Shown here: one piece after another, positions 52,130 through 62,074 of the stretch
Numbering within the stretch: position 1 is the stretch's first letter
Layout: each line of letters begins with the position of its first letter
Assembly (NCBI GenBank): GCA_033439765.1
Contig: JAULSN010000017.1
Span: 124,001 to 188,000, forward strand
Length of the DNA stretch: 64,000 nucleotides
DNA from: Lasiosphaeria ovina
Taxonomy: Eukaryota > Ascomycota > Sordariomycetes > Sordariales > Lasiosphaeriaceae
Reading direction: 5' to 3'
Notes under the pieces: model-generated
What the model saw: only the letters and a program-made list of their open reading frames with translations
What the model was told of the DNA's origin: nothing
Databases searched by the model: none
Position numbers and translations under genes: made by a program

Positions 52130-54415
52130 GTGCTAGACCCGCAAGAGTCAAAGGAACATCTCGTCGATGAAGCATGTCGCGGCGGCCTAGAGAGGTTCCG
52201 AGCCAAATTTTGGCGGCGGGCCAATACAAGTGTTCATACAAGCTTGACGAGATCTGCGACTCTCTCTGGAAGCAGATCAGAGAATCTAATCGCAGATTGG
52301 CTCGAAACTCCCGCGACTTCCCTGGTTCCCAGGCCGATGTGCTGGTTTTATGCAGCCTTCCCGAGCTGACGGACCTGTCTCGGGTGTTTGGCCAGCTGCC
52401 CAACAAACATGATTCCCTGCCAGCTACGTCAGCATGCCATCTGCGAGGACCGTGTCCGCCGTTATTCCAGTGCCTCTCCCGAGGCTGACGAGTCCATTAT
52501 CACCATTGATATTTGTCTACTGGGTTGCCAGTTGACAACGAGCCCTTGGACGATCCGACTTAAACCGAGGCGGGCACAATTAAGGATTTCTGTGCTCGAT
52601 GGGTCTGTTTCTGAAACGTTTCCTGCCCTTTCCTACGAGGGACTTGGACAGCTAACCAATACTTTATCTTTAGAGGTGGAATCCGCGGTGTGTTGGGCTG
52701 GTCATATCGAAAAGATAAATTCACGAGGTCGGCTTCTCGATTCCCACCCAGCAGCTCTTTGATCTGGTCATCGGCACAAGTACCGGTAAGTCTTTTACAC
52801 CAATACCCCCTACTCTTACAGAAGCTTTCATAAAGCCTCATTTTTCTTTTGAAGGACTAACCATGACACGTGGACCATAGGTGGCATCATAGCGCTAGGC
52901 ATCTTAGAAGAGGGCCGGAGTCCGCGAGAAGCAGCTCAATAGTTTCGCCGGCTTGCTCTGCAAAGTTTCACAAAGAGGCGTCAGCTGAGTATACCGCTGA
53001 TCAGCAGAATGGTCGAGCCGTTTTGCACGTTCAAATACCGCAGCGACGGGATCAACAACGCACTCGAGGAAGCTTTCGGCCGAGACTCGTATCTCTTTGG
53101 CCATGGCAGAACATCGTCATTCACTAGAAGCGGAGATTCCGTCAAGGTTGGCGTGGTTTCTTGTCTCGAAGGCCGGAGCCAGCCCTGCTTGATTGCCAAT
53201 CACAACCGCAAGACGCGGCAGGGGGCCAGAGAGCGTATGCTTGCTCTCTTTTCTCACCTTTGCTAAGACGGTGAACATACCTCAACTGATCAATGCATAC
53301 TTATGCAGACGACTACTTGCAGCGAGAAGACAAACAAGAGAAGGACTTCAAGATCTGGCAGGCGTATGTTCTCGCGGCTTTTCATACCGCTCTTGATGTT
53401 TCTCAACTTAATACCCCTTTGATTAACATCGAGTCCCCTCAGAGCTCGAGCTACGTCGGCCGCACAAACCATCTTCAAATCCCATTACCACGAGGCGACT
53501 TCAAGAACGTAGGTAGACAGCGCGGTGGTGAGAAACAACCCCGTCCGCGTGGCCATTGGAGAGGACAAAAATATACGGAACTCGACCATCCGGCCGGATA
53601 TCATCCTCTCCATTGGCACCGGTATCGCCATCGACTCTCAAGGGCGGATCCGCCAAGACCGGCCCCGACAGCACGAGATAATATCAAGAAGATGCTTCCA
53701 GCAAGCATTCGCAAGACCATTGACACGGGGCTTGACATGGTGGCCAGCACGCTCGACTGCTGCCACGAATGGGACGGCTTTCTCAAGTTCAACTCATACC
53801 TCTCGGACAAGTGCCACCGGCTCGAGATGTCGGGCTAACCAGCATGTGGCCGCCGCCCGAGCTCGACGACGTAGGCAAGATGTGGGCGCTCGAGGAAGCT
53901 AGCACCAAGTACCTTTTTCCAAGAGCAACCGGCAGTACTTCGATAAGCGCTACGCCAGCGCACGCCAGCACCTTTTAACTGTGGCGCTCGACCCAGTTGC
54001 TCCGTTGTTCTACTTCTCTGAGCCCCTCTCTCCCTGATCCTGGAGTCGAGGTCTCGGCAGGAAGGCGAGTGACCGGCTCCATCTGCTGTCGGCTGCCGCC
54101 CGATTCCGAGTCGCTGATTGCGTCCGGTCCGCGCTTCCAGCTGCGCGAGTGTGGCGTCTCGACCGCCACCGGCGCCGACCAGAATATTTCGTGACGTGCC
54201 ATATACCAGAAGATTGGGAGAAAGCCCGTTCGATCCTGCCCACACTCGCCGCGCACTGTTGAATTTCACATCTCTGCGGGTTACTGGCGGAGGACCATCG
54301 AGGTCCAGATTCCGAGGAGGTGCACCGCATGGATTCCCATCAGTGGGTTTTAGCACGGGTTATGTAGGAACTATCGCATCATTCGGTGAGTTTGCAGGCG
54401 GGAGATTGCTTTAGC
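52130..54415 (+). pseudogene. Patatin-like phospholipase pseudogene with three conserved introns
   Basis: The nucleotide-elbow region is recognisable: FRGGIRGVLGWSY (52672, normally DGGGIRG) and, after a frameshift, SIPTQQLFDLVIGTSTG with the catalytic Ser codon at 52779-52781. Introns at 52786-52880 (GTAAGT), 53235-53308 (GTATGC) and 53364-53442 (GTATGT) restore the match. Joined exons read GIIALGILEEGRSPREAAQ, TAG (52940), FRRLALQSFTKRRQLSIPL; GDSVKVGVVSCLEGRS; DDYLQREDKQEKDFKIWQA; ARATSAAQTIFKSHYHEAT, TAG (53510), VDSAVVRNNPVRVAIGED with the catalytic Asp of D-G/A. Then IRPDIILSIGTGIAIDSQGR and ASIRKTIDTGLDMVASTLD. Lipid acyl hydrolase activity is expected of the family but not possible here. 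Confidence 0.8.
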
Positions 54416-55485
54416 GCGCGAAGTGGGTTTCAAAAGCAAATGAGAATTGATAACACGACTGAGGGTGCCCTAGCAACTATTATCGAGGAATTGACGAGCG
54501 GCATGGAGAAGACTGGAGAGGTATTACAATCCACACACAGAGTGTCTGGACTGCAGGGCCGTATGCCAAACAGAGCAACTGGGAATGAATGAAGTACGAA
54601 GGGTAAGCTCTCGAGCACGGGCGATGATTTGATACACAGTGTGGAATGCCTCACAAGTAATGAAGCAAACGAATGTGTATTGCTTGCTTGCCGAGTCTCG
54701 CAAGGAGAGCTCGACCTAGCTATGTATATATAAACCGTGGTGTGCTCTCGATGCTCTCATGAAAGCGACGAGAGCTCGCTTGCTACTGGCTGCTCTCAGT
54801 GCTCTCGCGAGAGCACCGCGAGAGCACTGAGAGCACAGCTGTCATTGGTTGATTTTGGCGATTGGCTGGGCCATTCCGGTTGGCCCATTTGGCAGTCCTC
54901 CCTGGCCCACTCTGGTGCATGTTGAAATCACAATTATACTATCCCAACAGTACTAAGCTTACAAAATCCTATCACGACTCTTCGCTACTAGTTGGTCAGA
55001 ATCACGAGAGCATCCTATACCTATCTAGGCAGCCTTTATACGCTTTATTAGATCCGCGGCTGGTTCTCCTACCTCTCAATGGGCAGCTGCTATGACACCT
55101 GCTCTGCTCTTCAAAGAAGAGCTCGTCCTCGTATTTACGAACTCGTAGTAGTGGGCTAGCGATAGTCGGCATAGAGTTGTACTAGGTAGTTATAACTGCA
55201 CCATCCTTTCAATCCTTCTGATTTATTCGTATATGAGTTAGGTAATCGTTTACTCCGGTAGGGTAGGAAAAAAGAGACGGGGCAACTAGGTGGCGGGGCG
55301 CTAGTGTCCTGGAATCGGGCTCAGAATGCCATGTTCAAGCCACGGCAAGCATAACCGGGGTGCCTAAAAAACAACCTCTCGCTCAGCCCGGCTCGGCCTA
55401 GCTCAGCTCAAGGCGGCAACTGCTCAGCTCCGAAGGAGGAAATGGAAACTCTCGTTGTCGGTTTTGGGGTCACGTAATGACTGTT
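54416..55485. other. No gene seen
   Basis: No supported coding sequence except repeated AGAGCTC/GCTCTC motifs at 54690-54840 and 55370-55430. GCTCAGCCCGGCTCGGCCTA at 55383 is part of a short GCTCAG-rich run. Confidence 0.35.
54786..54840. repeat. Large hairpin, about 20-bp arms
   Basis: GCTGCTCTCAGTGCTCTCGCG is followed by GAGAGCACC and then CGCGAGAGCACTGAGAGCACAGC. Arms match except one base bulge. The composition is GCTCTC-repeated. Confidence 0.7.
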
Positions 55486-55702
55486 TCACAGTCCCACGCC
55501 GGGGATTCCGCCCAGCTCGCCCATCTCGCCCGTCTGGCGCATCGTCTCGGCCACGTCCGGCGCGGGGGTGCTGGCTTGTTGTGGGGTGTGGTTGGCCGAA
55601 TGTCTTGGCGCGGCTACGAGCGGATCGGAGTCGGGCGGCGCCTCGTTGGGAAGGAGATCGAAGCTGCTCTCGGACAGGGCAACTGTGAAGCTGGCTGATA
55701 GT
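55486..55702 (-). pseudogene. Last exon of an unidentified gene
   Basis: Minus strand from a CAG acceptor (55705-55703): LSASFTVALSESSFDLLPNE, then APDVAETMRQTGEMGELGGI and PGVGL, stop at 55488-55486. GC-rich third positions and the acidic/low-complexity tail ending in a conserved-looking GELGGIPGVGL look like a genuine C-terminal exon. No upstream exon was found and I cannot name the protein. Confidence 0.35.
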
Positions 55703-56310
55703 CTGCGGCGGCGTCAAGGCGCAGTTGTCCAGCAACTAACTAATTAACTACAAGGCTGCCACATGAGTGACGCCGATCCGGTCTCTTCTGTTTCTTTTCT
55801 GAATGCGCCATTACATTTGACACTATTCGCACATCAGGCCAGGCCGCGCGTGCCGATCCTCAAGATCACAGGCGAGAGGCGAGAGCCTGCTGAAGCTCAG
55901 CTGGTCGCGCTCAGACGGCCAAAATCTCACCGGGTCGGCTCCGTTCGTGCTCGCGGCACCGAGCAGTGTGGGCGGCATGTCGACATACAGCTCTCGCCCG
56001 AACTCTCCAGGCTCTTCGACAACACTAGCTGACATTATATCCAGTGGCTCGCATTTTCGCCTGTTTCTGGTCACGCGGCGCGGCGCATTACTTCGGCACC
56101 GGGCCACACGCGGACCCGAATATCCATTGCTGGAGGGAGCAGCACGGGATACGAGCTGTCCACCGTGATTCGATGGGCATTTTGGTGTTCTGCTTACCAA
56201 TTCCCGGGCAAGCAGGGCGGGACGGGACGACGGGTTGCGGCATGTAAAAAAGTCAGTCGCTTATTCGTGTCTGTGTCTGTTGTAGTTGCCAGTGCCAGTG
56301 CCAGTCCTTT
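55703..56310. other. No gene recognised
   Basis: A plus-strand frame from 55763 (MSDADPVSSVSFLNAPLHLT, then HQARPRVPILKITGE) and an overlapping minus frame are both open; neither has a known motif. Confidence 0.25.
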
Positions 56311-56599
56311 CGAGCGTAGCGAGCAGCCCGCCGCAGGCGCCCCCGGAGGGCCGCCGGAGGCAAAGGCAGAAAAGAAGAACAAAAAATGTGTGTCCCCCCG
56401 GTCCTGCCTTGCCCTTTGTCCTGTCTTTGTGTCCGGTGGTTTATTTCTTTGTTCCTTCTGTTTGCCTCCGGCGGCCCTCTGGGGGCGCCTGCCTTGCCCT
56501 TTGTCCTGTCTTTGTGTCTGGTGGTTTATTTCTTTGTTCCTTCTTTTTGCCTCCGGCGGCCCTCCGGGGGCGCCTGCGGCGAGCTGCTCGCTACGCTCG
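56311..56599. repeat. Repeat C in three copies forming an inverted arrangement
   Basis: 56311-56361 is a plus copy (CGAGCGTAGCGAGCAGCCCG, GCCGCAGGCGC, GGAGGGCCGCCGGAGGC). 56549-56599 is the inverted copy (GCCTCCGGCGGCCCTCCGGG .. GAGCTGCTCGCTACGCTCG). 56464-56493 is a partial inverted copy (GGCGGCCCTCTGGGGGCGCC). The two full arms face each other across ~190 bp. An 85-bp segment (CTTGCCCTTTGTCCTGTC..) is tandemly duplicated at 56408-56492 and 56493-56577, each copy ending in an inverted C block. Confidence 0.8.
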
Positions 56600-57089
56600 A
56601 AATCTGACCCCGTCCGTTCGTCATCGGGTTGCCACTGCCAGTCAACTGCCTGCACATATGGGGTGCGCAGGTCAAGGCCCCTATTGCGGCTCGTTCACGC
56701 CTTGCTTGCTTGCAGCTCATTTTTGCAGGCATTGGCACACCACAACGTCCGGTCGAGTGAGCGCGCCAGTGCTGTCCGAAAAGTCTTGTACGAACCGCGC
56801 TCCTTGCCGTTGGGGGCAACCCAAAGGTGGAGGAATGCTGCATGCAGGCTTTGTCCCTATCCGGAGGTTTCGTCTTCAAAGCTGGTCCAGATACAAAAGC
56901 GGAATACCCTGAAAGCGGAAGCTCAGAGCTCTTGATGATATCCCCCTCCTCCTCACCGTCTTCTCTGCCGCGCTGGGCCGCCCTCTGGTCTGCCTTGCGG
57001 GCCCGGCCGAGACCTGTCCTGCTGCGCTGCTTGGACGATAGGATCGAGACCGAGCTTGATGACCCTTGGGCGTCTATATTCGATAGTTA
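56600..57089. other. No gene recognised
   Basis: No supported gene. Frames of 70-90 codons on the plus strand lack motifs. Confidence 0.3.
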
Positions 57090-57935
57090 GAAAGGTATTA
57101 TTATCCCTATTACCGCGTTGGAAATCGGTAATAGTTCCGTTCTTTCCGTAGTCCTACGGACTTCGGGCGAGGTTACTTTTTATTAAGACATCCTTTAGCT
57201 ATACTATTTATAATAAAGCCGATAAGTCGGATCTATAGGATGCTTAAGGGGTCGAAGGGTAAAGTAGTACCTATCCCAAAATTTAAAGGCGTTAATCCTT
57301 AGAGGGAGAATATTCCGCTTTTCGTCGCCGCTAATTTTAAGATCGTTAAAATTCTTAAGCGGCCAAAAAGCTCTTAATATCTCCCAGATTCTATAGATAT
57401 CCTTATCTAGTCCTATTTTCTTTATAACTCGGATATCGATAATATAAGCTACTTCTAATAAAAAAGTAGCGTTAATAAGGGTATATATCTTATTATACTA
57501 GCCTAGGACGATTACTTAAGTATCCTAATCCTCTTTAGGGCGATTAGGATTTTACTTATTATTTTGGTATTAGAGCTTCCTTAACTTATTAATATCGTCG
57601 AGGTAGCGTCTATAGAGTACTTAATACCCCTATTTAGGGAATTTGAATATTTCCGCTTTTATAAAATACTTGAACCGCGTAATATTAGTAGCTATATAGG
57701 TCGAAGTTAGGTTATAGAGAGCGCAGGAGGGCCGGCAAGGCGGTAAGGCTACGCGGGGTAGCCGTAGTAGTAGCGTGGCCCGGCGTAGGGCATCTCGCCC
57801 GTATAGTATAGTAGCGCTATGAGCAGGTACCGAAGTTATAGGCGGGATATATTTCTCTCTTCGTGCCCAGCTCTATCGCCTTTCTTATCTTCTTCTCCGT
57901 ATTTGCCTTTACTTTTAGCCGGTAACTCAATAATA
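57090..57935. other. AT-rich RIP-like block
   Basis: TA-rich sequence with stops in all frames; the original element cannot be identified. From about 57730 it becomes GC-rich (GGCGGTAAGGCTACGCGGGG). Confidence 0.5.
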
Positions 57936-58058
57936 GACGGGGCACAGAACCACCACGGACGGGGCACAGAATCACCACGGACGGGGCACAGAATCACCAC
58001 GGACGGGGCAAGAGTACAGAACCACTACGGACGGGGTACAGAAACACCACGGTATAGG
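57936..58058. repeat. 24-bp tandem repeat, five units
   Basis: Units of CACAGAACCACCACGGACGG with GGG.. spacing at about 57942, 57966, 57990, 58020 and 58038, with small length changes. Confidence 0.75.
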
Positions 58059-58149
58059 GTAGGCCGCTTACCCAATGTTAGTAGGCTACCGGCTTCCTGC
58101 TCTTCATCTCCAGCAGCCTGTTGTCTTCCATGCTTCATGTGAGGCCTGC

Positions 58150-58690
58150 TCTGGCCAGTGTTGTAGCGCGGCCGACCACTCTTCACCCCTCTCCCCACGC
58201 CAAGTGCTAGGGGGATGTTAGTCCTACAAACGCCATACAACATTGTCGAAGTTGAGGGAGGCTTACCCGAGGATGGACCTAGAGCTTAATTAGCAGGTGT
58301 ACGATTATTAGCGGGGACAAGCCGTATAGGACATACAAGCAAATACGGCTATTAGCATAGATGTTGGGGTTAAACCGGCAACGGCCCCCGTTCGTGGTGA
58401 TGGCAGTGACTTGAGGCGACTTACGCGGGTACTCTAGTCGCAGAAGTTGGTAAGTAAAGCGGTCTCGTCGTAATCCGTACACTCTTGACGACACGCACCT
58501 TTGCCGAACTTGAAGGCGAACTGCAGGTTTGTTAGCCAAGACTGTGCACGAGGTAGAAGTAAAGCTTATCATTACCTCAAAGAAGCCGAACTCGTATGGT
58601 GTCTCGTGTGGCCCGGTGATCAACGCCTTAACGTTGCGGACATCGATGTCGCGACAAGCAACAGCGAGAGCTACCAGCATCGTCAGCAAG
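58150..58690 (-). pseudogene. Fragment of a UBE2Z-type E2 ubiquitin-conjugating enzyme, five exons
   Basis: Exons (minus): 58690-58576, 58520-58499, 58433-58337, 58278-58267 and 58206 to about 58150. Donors are GTAATG, GTGCGT, GTATGT and GTAAGC; acceptors are CAG, TAG, TAG and TAG; branch sites GCTAAC/GCTAAT are present. Joined they read DVRNVKALITGPHETPYEFG, FFEFAFKFGKEYPRKSPQ, TTNGGRCRFNPNIYANSRIC and LSILGTWRGERGEEWSAA, as in UBE2Z/BIRC6-type E2s. The catalytic Cys is the last residue of SRIC. Exon 4 is 12 nt. There is no stop in the joined segment, but the N-terminal start and the helices after the catalytic site are missing; beyond EEWSAA the match ends. This is a gene fragment, not a working gene. 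Confidence 0.8.
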
Positions 58691-58773
58691 AGAGCGCCGC
58701 AAGACGCAATACTTCACCGGAGAATCTAAAATCCTGAGCAACGTACACAGATCCGAGTTTTTCTGGAGCTCGC

Positions 58774-59560
58774 TCAACTCCCGGTGTCGGGGAGGAGGTT
58801 GGTTGTGGTCAGCCTTGCAACCCCACCGCAGCCTTGAGAGGGGAAGCGACATACCTTGGTGATTCGGAAGACGGATTGATCCATGGCTGCGCTTACGAGG
58901 TTGACGGGGGTCTCGGGGCAGTAGTATGCCTGCCCGAGGTGTAGGTTGTAAAAGCCTGAGCCGTTGTTGCGTACGGAAAGTTGTACATTACCGCTGAAGA
59001 AGGATTTTGCCGTGTGGCCGGTCGAGCCGCCGCACTGCCACGCTCTCGCGAGCGGGTAGACCTTCGTGAACCGCTTCAGGTTATTGAATGAGGTTTTTGA
59101 AGTGCCTGTATCGAAGATGACCGTGTCTTTGTCAATCTGTGTTGCCTTGAGAGCCTGTTGGACTTTTGTGGTAACCATCACCGGTTCCGCCGGGGGCTCT
59201 AGTGAAGATCCTGGTTTCCAGCCTTGGCGCTGCGTGCCGGCAGCGGGACCGCATAGAAGCTTCCCCCAAACAACAGGCTGGAGGTCTCGGCGCCGGCGAG
59301 GCCGTTGGAGTTGTGTTGTAGCAGTGCGGCGCTCGCGGAGGGGCTTTCCTTGGCCTTCAGGGCTTCATTCTTCCATTTCCACGTGTCTGGTGCCTTCCCC
59401 GGGTCACACCAGTACACTCGCCTTTCTCAGGGATGTGCTTGTTACAGGCATGATGCCTCCAGCCTTTCGGAATCTTTCCCTCGCACTGCCCGCATTGTAC
59501 CTTGTCACACAGCATAGATAGCCAAGATGCAATTTCTTTGTTCAAAAAGCGCACATATTA
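58774..59560 (-). pseudogene. Second copia relic: gag knuckle and protease
   Basis: Minus strand. CDKVQCGQCEGKIPKGWRHH then CNKHIPEKGEC and YWCDPGKAPDTWKWKNEALK (about 59520-59340) is a Cys/His zinc-binding region with the Asp-Pro-x-K-A-P motif shared with the copia at 38.9 kb. ATQIDKDTVIFDTGTSKTSF (about 59130) is the protease with the active site DTG intact, followed by SVRNNGSGFYNLHLGQAYYC and PETPVNLVSA. Nothing of integrase or reverse transcriptase follows before the E2 fragment. Confidence 0.6.
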
Positions 59561-59755
59561 ATTAACAAGCCAGCGTCTTGATAGCCAATTTCTTTGTTCA
59601 AAAAGCGCACATATTAATTAACAAGCCAGCGTCTTGATAGCCAATTTCTTTGTTCAAAAAGCGCACATATTAATTAAAAAGCCAGCGTCTCGATAGCTAA
59701 TTTCTTTGTTCAAAGGGCGTACATATTCATTAACAAGCCAGCGTCTTGATAGCCA
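59529..59755. repeat. 56-bp tandem repeat, four units
   Basis: Units GCCAATTTCTTTGTTCAAAA .. GCGCACATATTAATTAACAA .. GCCAGCGTCTTGATA start near 59529 (degenerate), 59584, 59640 and 59696. The last unit has several substitutions (GGGCGTACATATTCATT). Each contains TTAATTAA-type AT palindromes. The array ends about 170 bp before the ATG at 59925. Confidence 0.85.
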
Positions 59756-59924
59756 GTGTTATAGGTAATATACTATAACGTCTTTGGCCGCTGATGAAGC
59801 TGTGGAGTATTAAAACTCATGCCTGTGAGGACTTTAGAGCGATTGACATTTCCTCCTTATCTTTTCTTCCGGGCTTACTACGGACCACAAAATAACTGCT
59901 ACCGGTTGCGACCTATTTTTTTGA
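59756..59924 (+). promoter_or_regulatory. Likely promoter and 5' leader of the membrane protein gene
   Basis: Short spacer between the 56-bp array and the ATG with GGTAATATACTATAACG (59765) as a TATA-like element. Confidence 0.35.
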
Positions 59925-60647
59925 ATGTATCTAGGGATTGCACTGGCCGGGGCCGTTCTGCATGGTGTTTTTCGCCATGCGACGGCCTCTCCTATAGGAA
60001 CTGGAGGCTCGCGGGTGCACACTAAAGCAACCGGGACCGTTGATGAAACTCCTGCCGTGGCCTTGCCTGCTGTCTATGCCAGAGATGGCCACGATGACGA
60101 CTTTGAACTGCCGCATATGCCGCACATGTCAGACGTGCCAGACGTCCCCGACAAATGGGGCAAGATGAACACGACCCAGATTCTCGTCATCGTGCTGAGC
60201 ATCTTGGCGGTCATTATATTCCTCGCCATCACTATTACGTGCTGCTGCTGGAGGCGCAAGCTCAGACGGCGGCGACTTGAAGAGAAGAAGAAGCGGGAGA
60301 TCGCCGACCTGAATGTGCGGCAGATCTACGGCATCACAAACACGGCCGCCTATAACCCTTTTGGTGTGAACCAGGCAAACGGCGGTGGTCCGGCGGGTCG
60401 TACTCCTACGTTCCAGAACAGGAGCCCGCCGAAAGCCCCAGACGTTCTTCCCCAGCATCCCGGGCCCGACGCAGTGGCACCGCCAGCATTCGTCCCGCCG
60501 ACTACGGTGAGAAACAAGGTCGACTTCAAGGATTTGCAGAGGCGGATGAAAGAGGGAAAAGAGAACGGCGCTACGGCCGAGCACCAGCGCCGGGCCATGG
60601 AGCACGCCAAGGAGCGCCGGGCAATCGTCGAGGGCAGACGTCGTTGA
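59925..60647 (+). CDS. Intact single-pass membrane protein, 240 residues
   Basis: A TGA directly precedes the ATG, so the start is fixed. Residues 1-22 (MYLGIALAGAVLHGVFRHAT) are a plausible signal peptide. An acidic, Met/His/Pro-rich extracellular segment follows (ELPHMPHMSDVPDVPDKW). Residues about 86-108 (QILVIVLSILAVIIFLAITI then TCCCW) form a single transmembrane helix, then a strongly basic RRKLRRRRLEEKKKRE fixes a type I orientation (N outside, C in the cytoplasm). The cytoplasmic part has NPFGVNQANGGG, Pro-rich stretches and a C-terminal charged helix (DLQRRMKEGKENG). No lesion, no intron. Uncharacterised; the layout suggests a small receptor or wall-sensor-like protein, but that is inference. 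Confidence 0.7.
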   Translation: MYLGIALAGAVLHGVFRHATASPIGTGGSRVHTKATGTVDETPAVALPAVYARDGHDDDFELPHMPHMSDVPDVPDKWGKMNTTQILVIVLSILAVIIFLAITITCCCWRRKLRRRRLEEKKKREIADLNVRQIYGITNTAAYNPFGVNQANGGGPAGRTPTFQNRSPPKAPDVLPQHPGPDAVAPPAFVPPTTVRNKVDFKDLQRRMKEGKENGATAEHQRRAMEHAKERRAIVEGRRR

Positions 60648-60836
60648 TTGCATCTAATTAGCCTCAACCCTCCCCTCCCCGCTGGGGTACCAAAGTGTGC
60701 GTGATGTCAGCCAGGTCAATGGCACGCGATGTTAATTTAGTAATGAATTTGGTGGCTTTCGATATAAGTCCCTAGGCATCCCTTTAGTCAGTGGTATAAT
60801 TATGATATTTGTTGTTTTTCTACGTACTTGAATGTA
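60648..60836. other. Short 3' flank
   Basis: No gene seen. Confidence 0.4.
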
Positions 60837-61240
60837 GGGTGTCGTTCATGTAAGCGGGCGGCGCTGCGCGGGCCAAAAGTCGGCGTGGCCAAGATAGGTA
60901 TGGTCAACTTACGGGAGGAAGCAGCTCACCAGGTGCAGGGTATGCGGGAACCCTCATTCACCCGCTTCGAGGCTGCTGGTTTGCCCTCCTCCACAAGAAA
61001 GCACCTGCAACCTGGCGCCCGTCACAGGCACTGAAGGACCGTGCCGACGCTGCAATGCGGGGGTATGAGTCGCTCAGGAAGGAAATTGAGGCCCCGAGAA
61101 AGATGTTCAAGGGAGACACCGGTACCAAAGGAAACCAACCCCGGGGCAGGGCACCAAGCAGGAAAGGGAGCCGGGCCCCGAGCCGCAATGCGAGCCGCAA
61201 CGTAAGCCGCTCTCGAGCCCGCCCTACGCGCCGGTGACCG
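60837..61240 (+). pseudogene. Retrotransposon gag C-terminal relic, SR-rich
   Basis: GCRSCKRAALRG then, in another frame, CWFALLHKKAPATWRPSQA and AMRGYESLRKEIEA resemble the C..C and CW..AP..W motif of fungal copia gag, and the tail is Ser/Arg-rich (SRKGSRAPSRNASRNVSRSR). The frame changes at least once and the knuckle is incomplete. Confidence 0.35.
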
Positions 61241-61316
61241 GCTAGCGATCCGCTTTCACGACTGGGAGCCGGACGACAACAAGTACAGCTCCCCCGTACT
61301 GGTGACGGACCGTTGA

Positions 61317-62074
61317 TCAGGCTTCAGCTGGGACTTCTACACCACTGATCGGAAGCACGCTACCCGTCTTACAGTGCTGGAAGGGTTTTCCAAGTCTTTT
61401 CCCTGCCTTCTGTGTGTTCGGTGCGGTGGAGGGGGTTGTCGAGGGGTTTGTCGGTGATGGCTTCGGTAGCTGAACGAAAGAACCAAAGAGAAGCGGCCTT
61501 GTTGTTGAGGATTTGAAGGAATCACTGCCAGTCAAGCTTCTTCTCTTCGACCTGGTACTCCCAGAGGCGGAAGTCGTTAGGGTAGGCGTCTTCAACGGAG
61601 CTGAGGGCATTCTGGAGAGCCTGGTCCTCTCCGAGGGTGATTCCTGAGGCGTTGATCTGGTCTTTCAGGACCTGCAGGCGGTTAATGAAGCTGTACTTGT
61701 TGTCGAAGCTCTCCCGGCGTAGGGTAGCGAGTTCCCGAAGAAGGTCCCGGCGTGAGAGCTTCCCTAGGCCAGGAATGGCCTTGCAGACGATGTCAAAGGT
61801 CACCTTCGGGTCTTCTTCAGACTGTGACCAGCCGTGTTGGCGAGGGATTTGAACAACTGTAGGGTCGCTCAGCGATGTGAGGAGGAATGAGGCTGCCTGG
61901 CAACGGCCTGCAAACCACTCCTGGTATTCTTTCGTTGTGGTGGCCTTGTCTGGCTTTCCACCGTCCCCCTCAGCGCACTGCAGCAGGAGGGCCCCCCCCT
62001 AGGGCCATTCGAATGCCAATCTTCCAGGCTTCGAAGTTCTCGTCGCCCTTGAGGATCGGGATGACGGTCTTCAT
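61317..62074 (-). pseudogene. Copia-type gag, decayed
   Basis: Minus strand ATG at 62074: MKTVIPILKGDENFEAWKIG then IRMALG is the start of a copia-like gag with its F-x-x-W motif. A G/C homopolymer (61990-61998) shifts the frame. The rest reads KEYQEWFAGRCQAASFLLTS, VTFDIVCKAIPGLGKLSRRD, FINRLQVLKDQINASGITLG and RLWEYQVEEKKLDWQ, then a stop, then FLQILNNKAASLWFF. The order matches gag helices found in fungal Ty1/copia proteins. No polymerase follows in this window. Confidence 0.6.

Noticed and set aside
55250..55340. Possible tRNA gene
   Set aside because: The sequence around GGAATCGGGCTCAG resembles a T-arm only superficially; no acceptor stem or anticodon arm could be drawn.
59529..59755. 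CRISPR-like array
   Set aside because: Units abut head to tail without unique spacers, and there is no cas gene; it is an ordinary tandem repeat in a fungus.
60837..61240. SR-type splicing factor
   Set aside because: The Ser/Arg run is in a frame-broken segment next to copia gag-like motifs, with no RRM domain.
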